Source: Malikia sp. (GTDB lineage: Bacteria; Pseudomonadota; Gammaproteobacteria; Burkholderiales; Burkholderiaceae_C). Taken from it: a DNA stretch of 46,729 nt. Position numbers and translations under genes: made by a program. The notes beneath the pieces were generated by a model. That model searched no databases. It was not told the DNA's origin and saw only the letters and a program-made list of their open reading frames with translations. Shown here piece by piece: positions 9,011 to 20,961 of this stretch (its first letter is position 1; the number at the start of each line of letters is the position of its first letter). Location of the stretch: assembly GCF_028687635.1 (NCBI RefSeq), contig NZ_JAQTZS010000023.1:1-46729 (forward strand), read 5' to 3'.

Positions 9011-9063
9011 ACCAGGATGGTGGCACCAGCTGATTCAAATGATCGTCCTGGTTGATTTTTTTT
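9011..9063 (+). promoter_or_regulatory. Terminator-like hairpin with T8 tract in the leader of the lipoprotein gene
   Basis: ACCAGGA (9011-9017) pairs with TCCTGGT (9046-9052), followed three bases later by eight T residues (9056-9063), only ten bases before the ATG at 9074. The loop contains a second potential pairing (TGGTG with CACCA). This looks like an intrinsic terminator placed in a 5' leader and could be an attenuator, or a 3' end for a short leader RNA starting near the TTGACA at 8883. No matching antiterminator was identified. Confidence 0.4.
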
Positions 9064-9073
9064 GGACCGTAAC

Positions 9074-9310
9074 ATGAACAAGACTCTCGTTATCGCTGCT
9101 CTGATGGCTGCCGCTGCTCTGTCCGCTTGCGGCAAGAAGGAAGAAGCTGCTGCTCCGGCACCGGCACCCGCACCCGCTGTTGAAGCTCCCGCTGCTGCTC
9201 CGGCCGCCGCCCCGGCTGCTCCGGCCGCTGAAGCTGCTCCCGCCGCCGCTCCGGCTGCTGAAGCTGCTGCTCCGGCTGCTGCTGCTCCGGCCGCTGAAGA
9301 GAAGAAGTAA
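9074..9310 (+). CDS. Small alanine/proline-rich lipoprotein
   Basis: A 78-residue protein beginning MNKTLVIAALMAAAALSACGKK. It has a type II signal peptide with lipobox LSAC; after cleavage the cysteine at about residue 19 would be lipidated. The mature part is KKEE followed by about 55 residues made almost only of Ala, Pro and Glu in PAA/APA/AEA units, ending EEKK, and is probably an extended, flexible periplasmic stalk. I preferred ATG 9074 over an in-frame start four codons upstream because the signal peptide begins there. The 231 bp upstream is AT-rich, with a TTGACA at 8883 and a TATGAT at 8941 that are not ideally spaced as one promoter. A strong terminator follows. Similar short Ala/Pro lipoproteins are common in Burkholderiales; their function is unknown. 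Confidence 0.8.
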   Translation: MNKTLVIAALMAAAALSACGKKEEAAAPAPAPAPAVEAPAAAPAAAPAAPAAEAAPAAAPAAEAAAPAAAAPAAEEKK

Positions 9311-9331
9311 TCCCTTCTGCTCCCGGCAAGG

Positions 9332-9357
9332 AAACCGCCGCAAGGCGGTTTTTTTTC
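9332..9357 (+). terminator. Rho-independent terminator after the lipoprotein gene
   Basis: AAACCGCC (9332-9339), loop GCAA, GGCGGTTT, running into a tract of eight T residues. It starts 22 bp after the stop codon at 9310 and is a canonical intrinsic terminator. Confidence 0.9.
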
Positions 9358-9461
9358 GCCTGCTTGATGTCCCCAGCCGAGCTGTCGCGGATTCATTTCC
9401 GGACACCGACGGAAAAAACAGCCCCTGTAAAGGGGCCGTTGCGCTGGATGCAAGCCGTGGC

Positions 9462-10607
9462 TTACTTCAGCTCGTCGGCCAGCAGTTGCAGGATCTTCCT
9501 GGCCGGAGCCGACCCGTCAGGCTGGCCGGCGGCGTCGAGTACCGACACGGTGCTCTGGGAGGCCGCGCTGTCGACCTTGATGCGGTAGCGCTGCGGCGTG
9601 GCATCCTGGGACTTGGAGCCGAACAGGCTGGCGAAGAAGCCGGGCTTGTCCTTCGCGGTGTCCGCTTCGCTGGGCACATAGCGCACGAAGTAGACGCCCT
9701 GCGTGCGGTCGCGGTCCTCGACCGTGAAGCCGGTCCGGTCCAGCGCCAGGCCGACGCGGCGCCAGGCGCGGTCGAAACCCTCGCTGACTTGAAGGGCGGA
9801 CACGCCGTCCACGCTCGCGAGTCTGGAGGCCTGGGGCTGGGTCCCGGTTGTCAGCACGGCCTTGGCCTGCTCGGCCGAGGTGCCGAGCTTGATCATCAGA
9901 CGGCGCAGGAACTCGGCTTCGAGTTCGGGGTCGGACGGGCGCGGCTGCCAGGCGGTCGACTCCTTCTTGTCGCTGGTGTAGACCTCCTGCATGCCGCGAT
10001 GGCTGATGTAGATCTCGCTGTCGCCCTGGGCATTGCGCTCGATGCGGGTGCGGAACTTGTCGCGCTCGCCGCTCGAATACAGGTTGTCGAAGACCTTGCC
10101 TATGGTCTGGCGGATGAAGTCCTGCGGGATCTTGGCGCGGTTTTCATTCCACTCGGTTTCCATGATGCCGAGATTTTCCTGCTCAAGCGTGAGGGTGAAG
10201 CCGCTTTCCTCCCAGAACGATTTCAGCGGCTCCCAGAGCTTCTCGGGCGCGCGGTCGATCACCAGCCAGCGCTGGCTGCCGGCGCGCTCGATGCGCAACT
10301 CCGACTTGACCGGAGCCGCCACGACGCCCGCCGTGGCCTGGGCCGCTTTCGGCGCCTGCATGCTGGAGGCGGTGACCGAGGCACCTGGCGCGATGTAGCG
10401 GGTGTCGCGGCTGAGCTGGGTCAGGTCGGGCGGCACCTCAAGGGTGCTGACTTTCTTGGCGCTGCGGTAGTCGATCTTTTCCTCATCGAGCATGGCGCAG
10501 CCCGTCGCCAGCAGGGCCGCCAGGCTGACGGCTCCCCAGCGCAGGGCAGCGTGGGGGCGAGGGTCGATTCGGTGGCCGGCTTGGCGCTGAGAGGAGGGCA
10601 AGGTCAT
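9462..10607 (-). CDS. bamC: Outer membrane protein assembly factor BamC
   Basis: A 381-residue lipoprotein of the BAM complex, which inserts beta-barrel proteins into the outer membrane. A lipobox (LLATGC, lipidated Cys 37) follows a somewhat long basic N-terminus. Residues after the cysteine (DEEKIDYRSAKKVSTLEVPPDLTQL) match the conserved BamD-binding segment of BamC/NlpB. Two helix-grip domains follow at about residues 105-220 and 250-375. It lies 40 bp downstream of dapA on the same strand, the widespread dapA-bamC pairing. An alternative start closer to the signal peptide is possible. Confidence 0.9.
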   Translation of the reverse strand: MTLPSSQRQAGHRIDPRPHAALRWGAVSLAALLATGCAMLDEEKIDYRSAKKVSTLEVPPDLTQLSRDTRYIAPGASVTASSMQAPKAAQATAGVVAAPVKSELRIERAGSQRWLVIDRAPEKLWEPLKSFWEESGFTLTLEQENLGIMETEWNENRAKIPQDFIRQTIGKVFDNLYSSGERDKFRTRIERNAQGDSEIYISHRGMQEVYTSDKKESTAWQPRPSDPELEAEFLRRLMIKLGTSAEQAKAVLTTGTQPQASRLASVDGVSALQVSEGFDRAWRRVGLALDRTGFTVEDRDRTQGVYFVRYVPSEADTAKDKPGFFASLFGSKSQDATPQRYRIKVDSAASQSTVSVLDAAGQPDGSAPARKILQLLADELK

Positions 10608-10647
10608 ACAGGCAGTGGCTGGGTCAGCGAAAAAATAGGGACTGGTT

Positions 10648-11535
10648 TCAGAGCAGGCCGCAGGCGCGCAGCGCCGCCTCGACCACCGGCTCGCAGCCAG
10701 CCGACAGCCGGGTCATGGGCAGGCGCATGGCGTCGTTGCACAGGCCCAGGCGCTTCATGGCCCACTTGACCGGGATCGGGTTGGCCTCGACGAAGAGGTG
10801 CTTGTGCACCGGCAGCAGCTGCAGCTGGATCGCCATCGCGCGCTTGACGTCGCCGGCAATCGCCGCGACGCAGAGCTCGTGCATCAGGCGCGGCGCGATG
10901 TTGGCCGTCACGCTGACGTTGCCCTGGCCGCCCATCAGCATCAGGCCGACCGCAGTCGCGTCGTCGCCCGAGTAGACCGAGAAGCTGGCCGGGGTTTCCT
11001 TGATCAGCCACTGCGCGCGCTCGAGGTTGCCGGTGGCCTCCTTGATGCCGAAGATGCCGTCGACCCGGGCCAGGCGCAGCACGGTGTCGTGTGCCATGTC
11101 GGCGACCGCGCGGCCCGGCACGTTGTAGAGCATGACCGGCAGGTCGCCGCCGGTGGCTTCGGCGATGGCCTTGAAGTGCAGGTACTGGCCTTCCTGGGTC
11201 GGCTTGTTGTAGTAGGGCACGACCTGCAGCTGGCAGTCGGCGCCGACCTTGCGCGCGAATTTCGCGAGCTCGATCGCCTCGGTGGTCGAGTTGGCGCCGC
11301 AACCGGCCAGGATCGGCACCCGCTTGGCGGCCTGTTCGACCGCGACGCGGATGATCTCGCAGTGTTCCTCGACGTTGACGGTCGGGGATTCGCCGGTGGT
11401 GCCGACCACGCCGATGCAGTCCGTGCCTTCGGCGATATGCCAGTCGATCAGCTTGCGCAGCGCCGCGTAGTCGACGCTGCCGTCCTCATGCATGGGAGTG
11501 ACGAGGGCGACGATGCTGCCGGTGATGGGTTTCAT
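10648..11535 (-). CDS. dapA: 4-hydroxy-tetrahydrodipicolinate synthase
   Basis: A 295-residue cytoplasmic enzyme that condenses pyruvate with aspartate semialdehyde, the first committed step toward diaminopimelate and lysine. The Schiff-base lysine is K165 in [10 protein letters not shown], the catalytic tyrosine is Y137 in [10 protein letters not shown], and the GTTGES motif (residues 45-50) supplies the Thr of the proton relay. Length fits the family (about 292). It precedes bamC in the usual order, and the methyltransferase gene on the same strand ends 38 bp upstream of its ATG. Confidence 0.97.
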   Translation of the reverse strand: MKPITGSIVALVTPMHEDGSVDYAALRKLIDWHIAEGTDCIGVVGTTGESPTVNVEEHCEIIRVAVEQAAKRVPILAGCGANSTTEAIELAKFARKVGADCQLQVVPYYNKPTQEGQYLHFKAIAEATGGDLPVMLYNVPGRAVADMAHDTVLRLARVDGIFGIKEATGNLERAQWLIKETPASFSVYSGDDATAVGLMLMGGQGNVSVTANIAPRLMHELCVAAIAGDVKRAMAIQLQLLPVHKHLFVEANPIPVKWAMKRLGLCNDAMRLPMTRLSAGCEPVVEAALRACGLL

Positions 11536-11573
11536 GGGCGGAGTCTCGAGAGTTTTGAATATCGACTTACATT

Positions 11574-12182
11574 CTACCCAGCGCCGTGCAGGGCATGGCG
11601 GGGCGGCGCGACGGCTTTGTCACCAGTGGTGACGGCTGGTTCTGCCGCGCCGCTCTCGCGCACCGCGGCGATGCGCTGCACATAGCGCTCGGGATGGGTC
11701 AGGAAGCCGTCCTCGTAGGCCACCACGCGCAACTCGGCACAGGCCCGCAGCAGCTCGCCAGGCTGCAGCAGGAAGTCGGGCCGCGATGGCCGGCCGACGC
11801 TGGCGTTGCCGTGGGCGAAGGTTTCGTGGATCAGCAGGCCGCCGGGCGCCAGGCTGGCCAGGATGTCGGGCCAGAGCGGGCGCCAGAGGTAGTTCGTGAC
11901 GACGACCGCCTCGAACTCGCGGCCCGCCAGCGGCCAGGGGCCGTTCTCGAGATCGGCCCGCAGCGTGCGCACCCAGGGCGCGAGCTCGGCCAGGCCGGCC
12001 AGTGCCTGCGCGTCGCGGTCGACCGCGGTCACCTGGTGGCCCTGTCGCATCAGCCAGCGACTGTGGCGCCCCGACCCGCAGGCCAGGTCCAGTACGCGCG
12101 CGCCGCCGGGCCGGTCGGGAACCAGATGGCCCCAGCGGCGCACCCAGTCGGAGGGGGCCTGTGTGTTGTGCTCGATCGTCAT
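11574..12182 (-). CDS. Class I SAM-dependent methyltransferase
   Basis: A 202-residue Rossmann-fold methyltransferase. Motif I is [15 protein letters not shown] (about residues 30-44), followed by the acidic end of strand 2 (VTAVDRD). The later strand [37 protein letters not shown] corresponds to the motif IV-VI region, like TehB/UbiE-type small methyltransferases. The substrate cannot be inferred. It lies upstream of dapA on the same strand and 10 bp downstream of the small membrane ORF, so it could share a transcript with the MFS gene. Confidence 0.85.
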   Translation of the reverse strand: MTIEHNTQAPSDWVRRWGHLVPDRPGGARVLDLACGSGRHSRWLMRQGHQVTAVDRDAQALAGLAELAPWVRTLRADLENGPWPLAGREFEAVVVTNYLWRPLWPDILASLAPGGLLIHETFAHGNASVGRPSRPDFLLQPGELLRACAELRVVAYEDGFLTHPERYVQRIAAVRESGAAEPAVTTGDKAVAPPRHALHGAG

Positions 12183-12192
12183 GTCCCGGATT

Positions 12193-15650
<3,458 letters not shown>

Positions 15651-15686
15651 TCTGTGCGGGTGTCTTGCTGGCGTTGTGGCGTGAGC

Positions 15687-15740
15687 CGGACCGGCGGCCA
15701 CCTCATGCTGGGGTACCAGAAATCGGCGTCCGCCGGTCCG
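15687..15740 (+). repeat. Hairpin-flanked core repeat, copy A
   Basis: Perfect 11-bp arms CGGACCGGCGG (15687-15697) and CCGCCGGTCCG (15730-15740) enclose a core of about 32 bases that starts CCACCTCATGCTGG and ends ATCGGCGT. Inside the core CTGG and CCAG can pair. The core returns in inverted orientation in copy B at 15844-15877, while the arms differ. The hairpin lies 37 bp after the parE stop and may also act as a transcription terminator or mRNA 3' end. The family is unknown; it resembles a REP-type element. Confidence 0.7.
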
Positions 15741-15824
15741 ACCCACGCCGCGCAGGGTGCGGCTTCACGCTGAAGTCGTAGCAATCCGCTTGCCAGTTCT
15801 ACTCATGCAATGCTGTGGGTAGGC

Positions 15825-15896
15825 GCCGGTGGCAGGGCGGGCGGACGCCGATTTCTGGTACTCCAGCATGAGGTGGTCGCCCGCCCTGTCACCGGC
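15825..15896 (-). repeat. Hairpin-flanked core repeat, copy B (inverted)
   Basis: The same core as copy A in reverse orientation, differing at 2 of 42 positions across 15843-15884. It is enclosed by different arms: GCCGGTGGCAGGGCGGGCG (15825-15843) pairs with 15878-15896 at 18 of 19 positions. ACCCAC (15741-15746) and GTGGGT (15815-15820) add a further inverted match between the two copies, so the whole interval 15687-15896 forms one large discontinuous inverted repeat. Confidence 0.7.
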
Positions 15897-15900
15897 AACC

Positions 15901-15959
15901 ATGGCAGACCTTGAACAGATCCTGCTGATCGGCATCGAATTGATCGAGATGCGCGTCAA
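15901..15959 (+). pseudogene. 5' part of a small ORF interrupted by the TnpB element
   Basis: ATG at 15901 opens MADLEQILLIGIELIEMRVK and runs straight into the left end of the TnpB element at 15960. If the element (15960-17344) is removed, the frame continues across the junction as SRIAASSRAGNGR and stops at TAG near 17386, giving a 33-residue product. The reconstruction depends on my placement of the element ends, and the product is not recognised, so this is tentative. Confidence 0.3.
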
Positions 15960-17344
15960 ACCCCGTCCTTCAGGACGGGGAAGGATAGCGCGGACGCCGA
16001 AGGCGTCCCTGGGACGGTCAGTGCAGCGTCTACCGGACCCCACTATACTGACCCCATGCAGCGCCTGCAGGCATTCAAGTACGAACTGCGCCCGAACTGC
16101 GAGCAGGAGCGGCAGATGCGCCGCTTCGCCGGGGCGTGCCGGTTCGTGTTCAACCAGGCGCTGGCGTTGCAGAAGGCGAATCACGAGATGGGCGGCCAAT
16201 TCATCGGCTATGTGGCGATGGCCAAGCACCTGACCGTGTGGCGCAATGGCAGCGAGACGCCGTGGCTCAAGGACGCCCCCGTCCATCCGTTGCAACACGC
16301 GCTCAAGGACTTGGATCGGGCGTACCGGAACTTCTTCGCCCAGCGCGCGGCCTTCCCGCGCTTCAAGAAGAAGGGTCAGCGCGAGAGCTTTCGCTACCCG
16401 GACCCGAAGCAGATCCAACTCGATCAGGCCAACGGTCGTATTTTCTTGCCCAAGCTCGGCTGGCAGCGTTACCGCAACAGCCGCGAGGCGCTGGGGACGC
16501 TGAAGAACGCCACGGTGTCCTGTAACGGCGGCAAATGGTTCGTCTCGATCCAGACCGAGCGCGAAGTCGAGCCTCCGGTCCCGAAGGCCAGCAGCGCCAT
16601 CGGCATCGACGTGGGAATCAACCGCTTTGCCACGATGAGCGACGGCAGCCATCTGGTGCCGCTCAACAGCTTCAAGAAGCACGAGGCGCGCTTGCGCCGC
16701 CACCAGCGGGCCATGAGCCGCAAGGTGAAATTCAGCCAGAACTGGAAGAAAGCCAAGGCCCGAGTCCAGCGTCTCCATGCCCGCATCGGCAACGTCCGCC
16801 GCGACTACCTGCACCAGGCCACGAGCGCCATCAGCCAGAACCACGCGATGGTCTGCATCGAGGACTTGCAGGTCAAGAATATGTCGAAGTCGGCGGCCGG
16901 CAGCGCCGAGCAGCCGGGCAAGAACGTGAGGGCCAAGTCGGGACTGAACAAGGCCATCCTTGACCAGGGCTGGGCCGAGTTCCGCCGCCAGCTCGACTAC
17001 AAGCTGGCCTGGAACGGGGGTCTGCTGATCGCCGTGCCACCGCAGAACACGAGCCGGACCTGTCCCGCCTGCGGTCATGTCTCGGCGGACAACCGGCAGA
17101 CGCAAGCGAGATTCGCGTGCGTGCAATGCGGTTACGAGGAAAACGCCGATATGGTCGGCGCGATGAACATACTGGCGCGGGGACACCGCGTTGCAGCCCG
17201 TGGAGAGGCAGTCAGTCAAGCCAGGCCCGCAAGGGCCAGGCGTGCCGCCTCGGCGAAGCAGGAACCCACCGAAGCGACGGAGTCAGGCGCCATGCCCCTC
17301 CGCGCCGTAGGAATCCCCTGCCTTTAGGCAGGGGAGGATGTCAA
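15960..17344 (+). mobile_element. IS200/IS605-type element carrying only tnpB (element 1)
   Basis: The left end has two tandem hairpins: CCCCGTCC-TTCA-GGACGGGG (15961-15980) and GGACGCC-GAA-GGCGTCC (15992-16008). The right end has CCCCTGCC-TTTA-GGCAGGGG (17315-17334) followed by AGGATGTCAA. There is no tnpA and no terminal inverted repeat, as in IS605-related elements mobilised in trans. The left boundary is inferred from GTCAA being present both just outside the left end (15955-15959) and at the very right end (17340-17344). A second element with the same end organisation is at 26526-27720. Confidence 0.75.
16056..17327 (+). CDS. tnpB: TnpB, RNA-guided transposon-associated nuclease
   Basis: A 423-residue TnpB protein, ancestor-like to Cas12, that cleaves DNA guided by an RNA from the element's right end and promotes element retention. 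The RuvC-type catalytic residues are intact: D185 in AIGIDVGIN, E269 in MVCIEDLQ and D365 in ENADMVGAMNIL. The zinc ribbon has C336/C339 and C355/C358. The N-terminus has the usual YELRPN..Q...RRFAGACRFVFNQAL. About 50 basic, low-complexity residues follow the last RuvC motif; the DNA there probably doubles as guide-RNA scaffold. The stop codon TAG lies in the loop of the right-end hairpin. A TATACT at 16044, seven bases before the ATG, could drive a nearly leaderless transcript. Confidence 0.9.
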   Translation: MQRLQAFKYELRPNCEQERQMRRFAGACRFVFNQALALQKANHEMGGQFIGYVAMAKHLTVWRNGSETPWLKDAPVHPLQHALKDLDRAYRNFFAQRAAFPRFKKKGQRESFRYPDPKQIQLDQANGRIFLPKLGWQRYRNSREALGTLKNATVSCNGGKWFVSIQTEREVEPPVPKASSAIGIDVGINRFATMSDGSHLVPLNSFKKHEARLRRHQRAMSRKVKFSQNWKKAKARVQRLHARIGNVRRDYLHQATSAISQNHAMVCIEDLQVKNMSKSAAGSAEQPGKNVRAKSGLNKAILDQGWAEFRRQLDYKLAWNGGLLIAVPPQNTSRTCPACGHVSADNRQTQARFACVQCGYEENADMVGAMNILARGHRVAARGEAVSQARPARARRAASAKQEPTEATESGAMPLRAVGIPCL

Positions 17345-17364
17345 ATCCCGGATTGCCGCATCAA
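17200..17364 (+). ncRNA. Candidate omega RNA of TnpB element 1
   Basis: By analogy with characterised IS200/IS605 systems, the guide RNA covers the 3' part of tnpB, the right-end hairpin (17315-17334) and then about 15-20 bases of flanking host DNA as guide. Here that guide would start at 17345 with ATCCCGGATTGCCGCATCAA. The 5' limit is arbitrary. Only the hairpin and the conserved GGAATCCCC...GGGGAGGATGTCAA frame shared with element 2 are seen directly. Confidence 0.45.
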
Positions 17365-17403
17365 GTCGTGCAGGGAATGGACGATAGCGCAGCAATATCT
17401 GCG

Positions 17404-18204
17404 TCAGAGACGGGACAGCAATTCGGCTTTCTTGCTGCCGTATTCCAGATCGCTCAGCAGGCCGCGTTGGTGCAATTCGGCCAGTCGTTCGATCAGCGTG
17501 AAGATATCGCTTTCGCCCGCAAGCGGCCGCGCGGGGGCCGGCTGCCAGGCGCCGGGGTCGCTGGCCAGCGGTGGCTGCGGTGCAGCTGCCACTGGTGTCG
17601 CCGGTGTTGCCACCACCTGGCCATCGATGCTGAGCACCGGCAGGCGGTTGACGTCGATCAGGCCGTACTGGCTGTTGAAGCTCAGCGAGCCGCCGTAGCC
17701 CTGCTGCTGCGAGATGCCGCCGATCTGGTGGTCTAGCGTGTCGTAGATCGTGACCTGGCCGTTGACCTCGATCGCGAGCCGGTGCGCCTGCGAGAAATAG
17801 GCATAGCGCACGCCGTTCTGCGCGCCGCTGCTGTCGGGCCAGCGCAGCTCCGGCCCCCACCAGTCCGGACCCGGCGGCGCGAACAGGCTGGCGCCGTTCT
17901 GGTCCTGCGGCTGGACGCTGCCGCGCTGGATCAGGTCGGCCTGGCTGGCGAGCAGGGCGGCCAGCTCGGCGCACAGGTTGTCGACCCGACCCTTGAGGTA
18001 GTGGTTGAACATGTCGGACAGCATGGTCATGCCGCCCGCCATCCACTGACCCGAGCCGCCGAATTCGGGGTGGCTGAATTGGGCCATGCTGCCATTGCCG
18101 TCGAGGACTGCGTCGAGCATGACCAGTACGGCCTCGACGCTGAAGCCATGGCGCTGCGCGAGCTGGTTGACGGCCTGCTGGCCGGAGGGGGTGAGGGGTC
18201 GCAT
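17404..18204 (-). CDS. SHOCT-domain protein of unknown function
   Basis: A 266-residue protein, with ATG chosen at 18204 (MRPLTPSGQQAVNQLAQRHG); the frame extends upstream, but that stretch is unconserved in character. The N-terminal region is helical, with QRHGFSVEAVLVMLDAVLDGNGSMAQFSHPEFGGSGQWMAGGMTMLSDMFN. The middle (about 110-200) is beta-rich and aromatic. A Pro/Ala linker leads to a C-terminal SHOCT motif (IERLAELHQRGLLSDLEYGSKKAELLSRL), a short helical module often found at protein C-termini. No signal peptide is seen. It lies between parE and parC on the opposite strand; the 287 bp to parC carries no recognised gene. Function unknown. Confidence 0.8.
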   Translation of the reverse strand: MRPLTPSGQQAVNQLAQRHGFSVEAVLVMLDAVLDGNGSMAQFSHPEFGGSGQWMAGGMTMLSDMFNHYLKGRVDNLCAELAALLASQADLIQRGSVQPQDQNGASLFAPPGPDWWGPELRWPDSSGAQNGVRYAYFSQAHRLAIEVNGQVTIYDTLDHQIGGISQQQGYGGSLSFNSQYGLIDVNRLPVLSIDGQVVATPATPVAAAPQPPLASDPGAWQPAPARPLAGESDIFTLIERLAELHQRGLLSDLEYGSKKAELLSRL

Positions 18205-18491
18205 CGTCTGGATCCTGTGGGCCTGGAAATGAATGGGTTGGGATTGTCTTCGATAGCGGGAATTCCGCTGCCTGGAATGGATAAATGTAATCCAGTCGCG
18301 CGCTGCAGGAATTTTCCTCAATTCGATCGTTGGCATTCTTGTGGCCTATTGTGATTGCGCACGATAGCGGTGCATAAAGGCCCGAAAATGGGCGTTGAAT
18401 GGCAGGTTTTGGGCTTCTGGATGCCGCTTGCACCCGCCTGGCCGCCGCTGCTGCGTGGGGCCTGGGTCCGAGGCGCTACGATAGCGTCCCC

Positions 18492-20903
18492 ATGACCGAA
18501 GCAATCCTCGACCTCAAGCCCGCCACGGGCGACCCCGACAGCCTGGCCGGCTACGCCCAGCGCGCCTACCTCGAATACGCGCTCAGCGTGGTCAAGGGCC
18601 GCGCGCTGCCCGATGTCTGTGACGGCCAAAAACCCGTGCAGCGCCGCATCCTGTACGCGATGCAGCGCATGGGCCTGGGCTATGGCGGCACCAACAACAA
18701 CACCCCGGCCAAGCCGGTCAAGAGCGCGCGCGTGGTCGGTGACGTGCTGGGCCGCTACCACCCGCATGGCGACAGCGCCGCCTATGACGCGCTGGTGCGC
18801 ATGGCGCAGGACTTCGCGCTGCGCTACCCGCTGATCGATGGCCAGGGCAACTTCGGCAGCCGTGACGGCGATGGCGCCGCCGCGATGCGCTACACCGAGG
18901 CGCGCCTGTCTCGCATCACCAGCCTGCTGCTCGACGAGATCGACCAGGGCACGGTCGACTTCATTCCCAACTACGACGGCAGCACCCAGGAGCCGAAACA
19001 GTTGCCCGCGCGGCTGCCGTTCGCGCTGCTCAACGGCGCCAGTGGCATCGCGGTCGGCATGGCGACCGAAATCCCGAGCCACAACCTGCGCGAGATCGCG
19101 ACCGCCTGCGTCGCGCTGGTCAGGAACCCGCAGCTGGGCGATGTCGAGCTGTTCGAGCTGATCCCGGGGCCGGACTACCCCGGTGGCGGCCAGATCATCA
19201 GCAGCGCGGGCGACATCGCCGACGCCTACCGCAGCGGGCGCGGCAGCCTCAAGGTGCGCGCGCGCTGGAAGATCGAGGACCTGGCGCGCGGCCAGTGGCA
19301 GCTGGTCGTGACCGAGCTGCCGCCCGGTGTCAGCTCGCAGCGCGTGCTGGAGGAAATCGAGGAGCTGACCAACCCCAAGTTCAAGGCCGGCAAGAAGGCG
19401 CTGAGCCAGGACCAGACCCAGCTCAAGGCGTCGCTGCTGGCGGTGCTCGACGGCGTGCGTGACGAGTCGAGCAAGGACGCGCCGGTGCGGCTGGTGTTCG
19501 AGCCCAAGAGCCGCAGCACCGGGCAGCAGGAGCTGATCACCGCGCTGCTGGCACACACCAGCCTGGAAAACTCGGCGCCGATCAACCTGACCATGGTCGG
19601 GCTCGACGGCAAGCCGGTGCAGAAGTCAATGCGCCAGATGCTGGTCGAATGGGTGGCCTTCCGCCAGACCACCATCACGCGCCGCACCCGGCACAAGCTG
19701 CACAAGGTGCTGGACCGCATCCATATCCTGGAGGGGCGCCAGCTGGTGCTGCTCAACCTCGACGCGGTGATCGCGATCATCCGCGAGAGCGACGAGCCCA
19801 AGGCGGCGCTGATCGAACGCTTCAAATTGTCGGAGCGCCAGGCCGAGGACATCCTCGAAATCCGGCTGCGCCAGCTCGCGCGGCTCGAAGCGATCAAGAT
19901 CGAGCAGGAGCTGGCCGAACTGCGCGGCGAGCAGGGCAAGCTTGAGGACATCCTGGCCAATCCGAACAGCTTGAAGCGGCTGATGATCAAGGAGATCGAG
20001 TCCGACGCCAAGACCTTCGGCGACGAGCGCCGCACCCTGATCCAGGCCGAGAAGAAGGCCGTGGCCGAAATCAAGGTGGTCGACGAGCCGGTCACGGTGG
20101 TGATCTCGGCCAAGGGCTGGGTGCGCGCGCGCACCGGACACGGCCACGAGGCGGGCGGCTTCGCCTTCAAGGCCGGCGATGGGCTGCACGGCACCTTCGA
20201 GTGCCGCACGGTCGACCAGCTGATCGTGTTCGGCAGCAATGGCCGGGTCTATTCGGTGCCGGTCGCCAGCCTGCCCGGCGCGCGCGGCGATGGCCAGCCG
20301 ATCACGACGCTGATCGAGCTCGAAGCCGGCACCCAGCCGGTGCATTATTTTGCTGGCGCGGCGCCCGCGCTGCTGCTGCTGAGCAGCTCGGGTGGCTATG
20401 GCTTCCTGGCCCGGGTCGAGGACCTGGTCGCGCGCAACAAGGGCGGCAAGGCCTTCATCACGCTGGCCGGGGATGAGACGGTTTGCCTGCCTTCGCTGGT
20501 GCAAGGCGGCGGCGCCGTCCGGCTGGCCGGCCAGGACGGCAGCGTGCTGGCGCCCGTGCCGGGCGAGGGCGCCGAGGCCGCCGGCGCCGCGCTGGCGGCG
20601 ACCCATGTCTGCTGCATCTCGCAGGCCGGACGCATCCTGACCTGCGAGCTGGCCGAGCTCAAGCACCAGCCCAAGGGCGGGCGCGGCCTGCAGCTGCTGG
20701 CGCTGGAGGAGCCGGACCGCTTGGCAGGCGCCGTCGGCTACATCCGCAGCGTGCGCATCGAGGGCGTGGGTCGCGGCGGCAAGCTGCGCGAGGAGACGCT
20801 GGAGATCCGCAGCCTCAACAACGCGCGCTCACCGCGCGGGCGCAAGGGCAAGGACGCTACCAGCCTGGGCTTCAAGCCGAACCGGGTGCTGCGCTGGGTC
20901 TGA
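18492..20903 (+). CDS. parC: DNA topoisomerase IV subunit A
   Basis: The DNA breakage-reunion subunit of topoisomerase IV, 803 residues. The active-site tyrosine is Y134 in [12 protein letters not shown], and the quinolone-resistance region [19 protein letters not shown] (residues 91-109) carries the usual Ser. A coiled-coil arm is visible around [22 protein letters not shown], and C-terminal beta-pinwheel repeats follow. ATG 18492 gives the expected N-terminus; the frame stays open upstream without a better start. It partners ParE encoded upstream, and a bidirectional terminator follows immediately. Confidence 0.97.
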   Translation: MTEAILDLKPATGDPDSLAGYAQRAYLEYALSVVKGRALPDVCDGQKPVQRRILYAMQRMGLGYGGTNNNTPAKPVKSARVVGDVLGRYHPHGDSAAYDALVRMAQDFALRYPLIDGQGNFGSRDGDGAAAMRYTEARLSRITSLLLDEIDQGTVDFIPNYDGSTQEPKQLPARLPFALLNGASGIAVGMATEIPSHNLREIATACVALVRNPQLGDVELFELIPGPDYPGGGQIISSAGDIADAYRSGRGSLKVRARWKIEDLARGQWQLVVTELPPGVSSQRVLEEIEELTNPKFKAGKKALSQDQTQLKASLLAVLDGVRDESSKDAPVRLVFEPKSRSTGQQELITALLAHTSLENSAPINLTMVGLDGKPVQKSMRQMLVEWVAFRQTTITRRTRHKLHKVLDRIHILEGRQLVLLNLDAVIAIIRESDEPKAALIERFKLSERQAEDILEIRLRQLARLEAIKIEQELAELRGEQGKLEDILANPNSLKRLMIKEIESDAKTFGDERRTLIQAEKKAVAEIKVVDEPVTVVISAKGWVRARTGHGHEAGGFAFKAGDGLHGTFECRTVDQLIVFGSNGRVYSVPVASLPGARGDGQPITTLIELEAGTQPVHYFAGAAPALLLLSSSGGYGFLARVEDLVARNKGGKAFITLAGDETVCLPSLVQGGGAVRLAGQDGSVLAPVPGEGAEAAGAALAATHVCCISQAGRILTCELAELKHQPKGGRGLQLLALEEPDRLAGAVGYIRSVRIEGVGRGGKLREETLEIRSLNNARSPRGRKGKDATSLGFKPNRVLRWV

Positions 20904-20907
20904 ATGA

Positions 20908-20942
20908 AAAACCCCTGCCTCCTGGTGGGAGGCAGGGGTTTG
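20908..20942. terminator. Bidirectional terminator between parC and the RTX gene
   Basis: A 13-bp stem AACCCCTGCCTCC / GGAGGCAGGGGTT with a short loop sits between the parC stop (20903) and the stop of the converging RTX gene (20962). A run of A on the left gives a T5 tract for minus-strand transcripts; the plus-strand side has only TTT. Confidence 0.85.
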
Positions 20943-20961
20943 AGCTGAAACTCAAGAGCGA

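Noticed and set aside
9180-10769. 529-codon plus-strand frame spanning the lipoprotein tail and antisense of bamC
   Set aside because: It crosses a strong terminator and lies antisense to bamC; the lipoprotein frame with signal peptide and lipobox explains the start region.
16056-17327. Calling the two tnpB genes transposases
   Set aside because: They are TnpB proteins (RuvC and zinc ribbon). No TnpA tyrosine transposase is present, and TnpB is a guided nuclease rather than the transposing enzyme.
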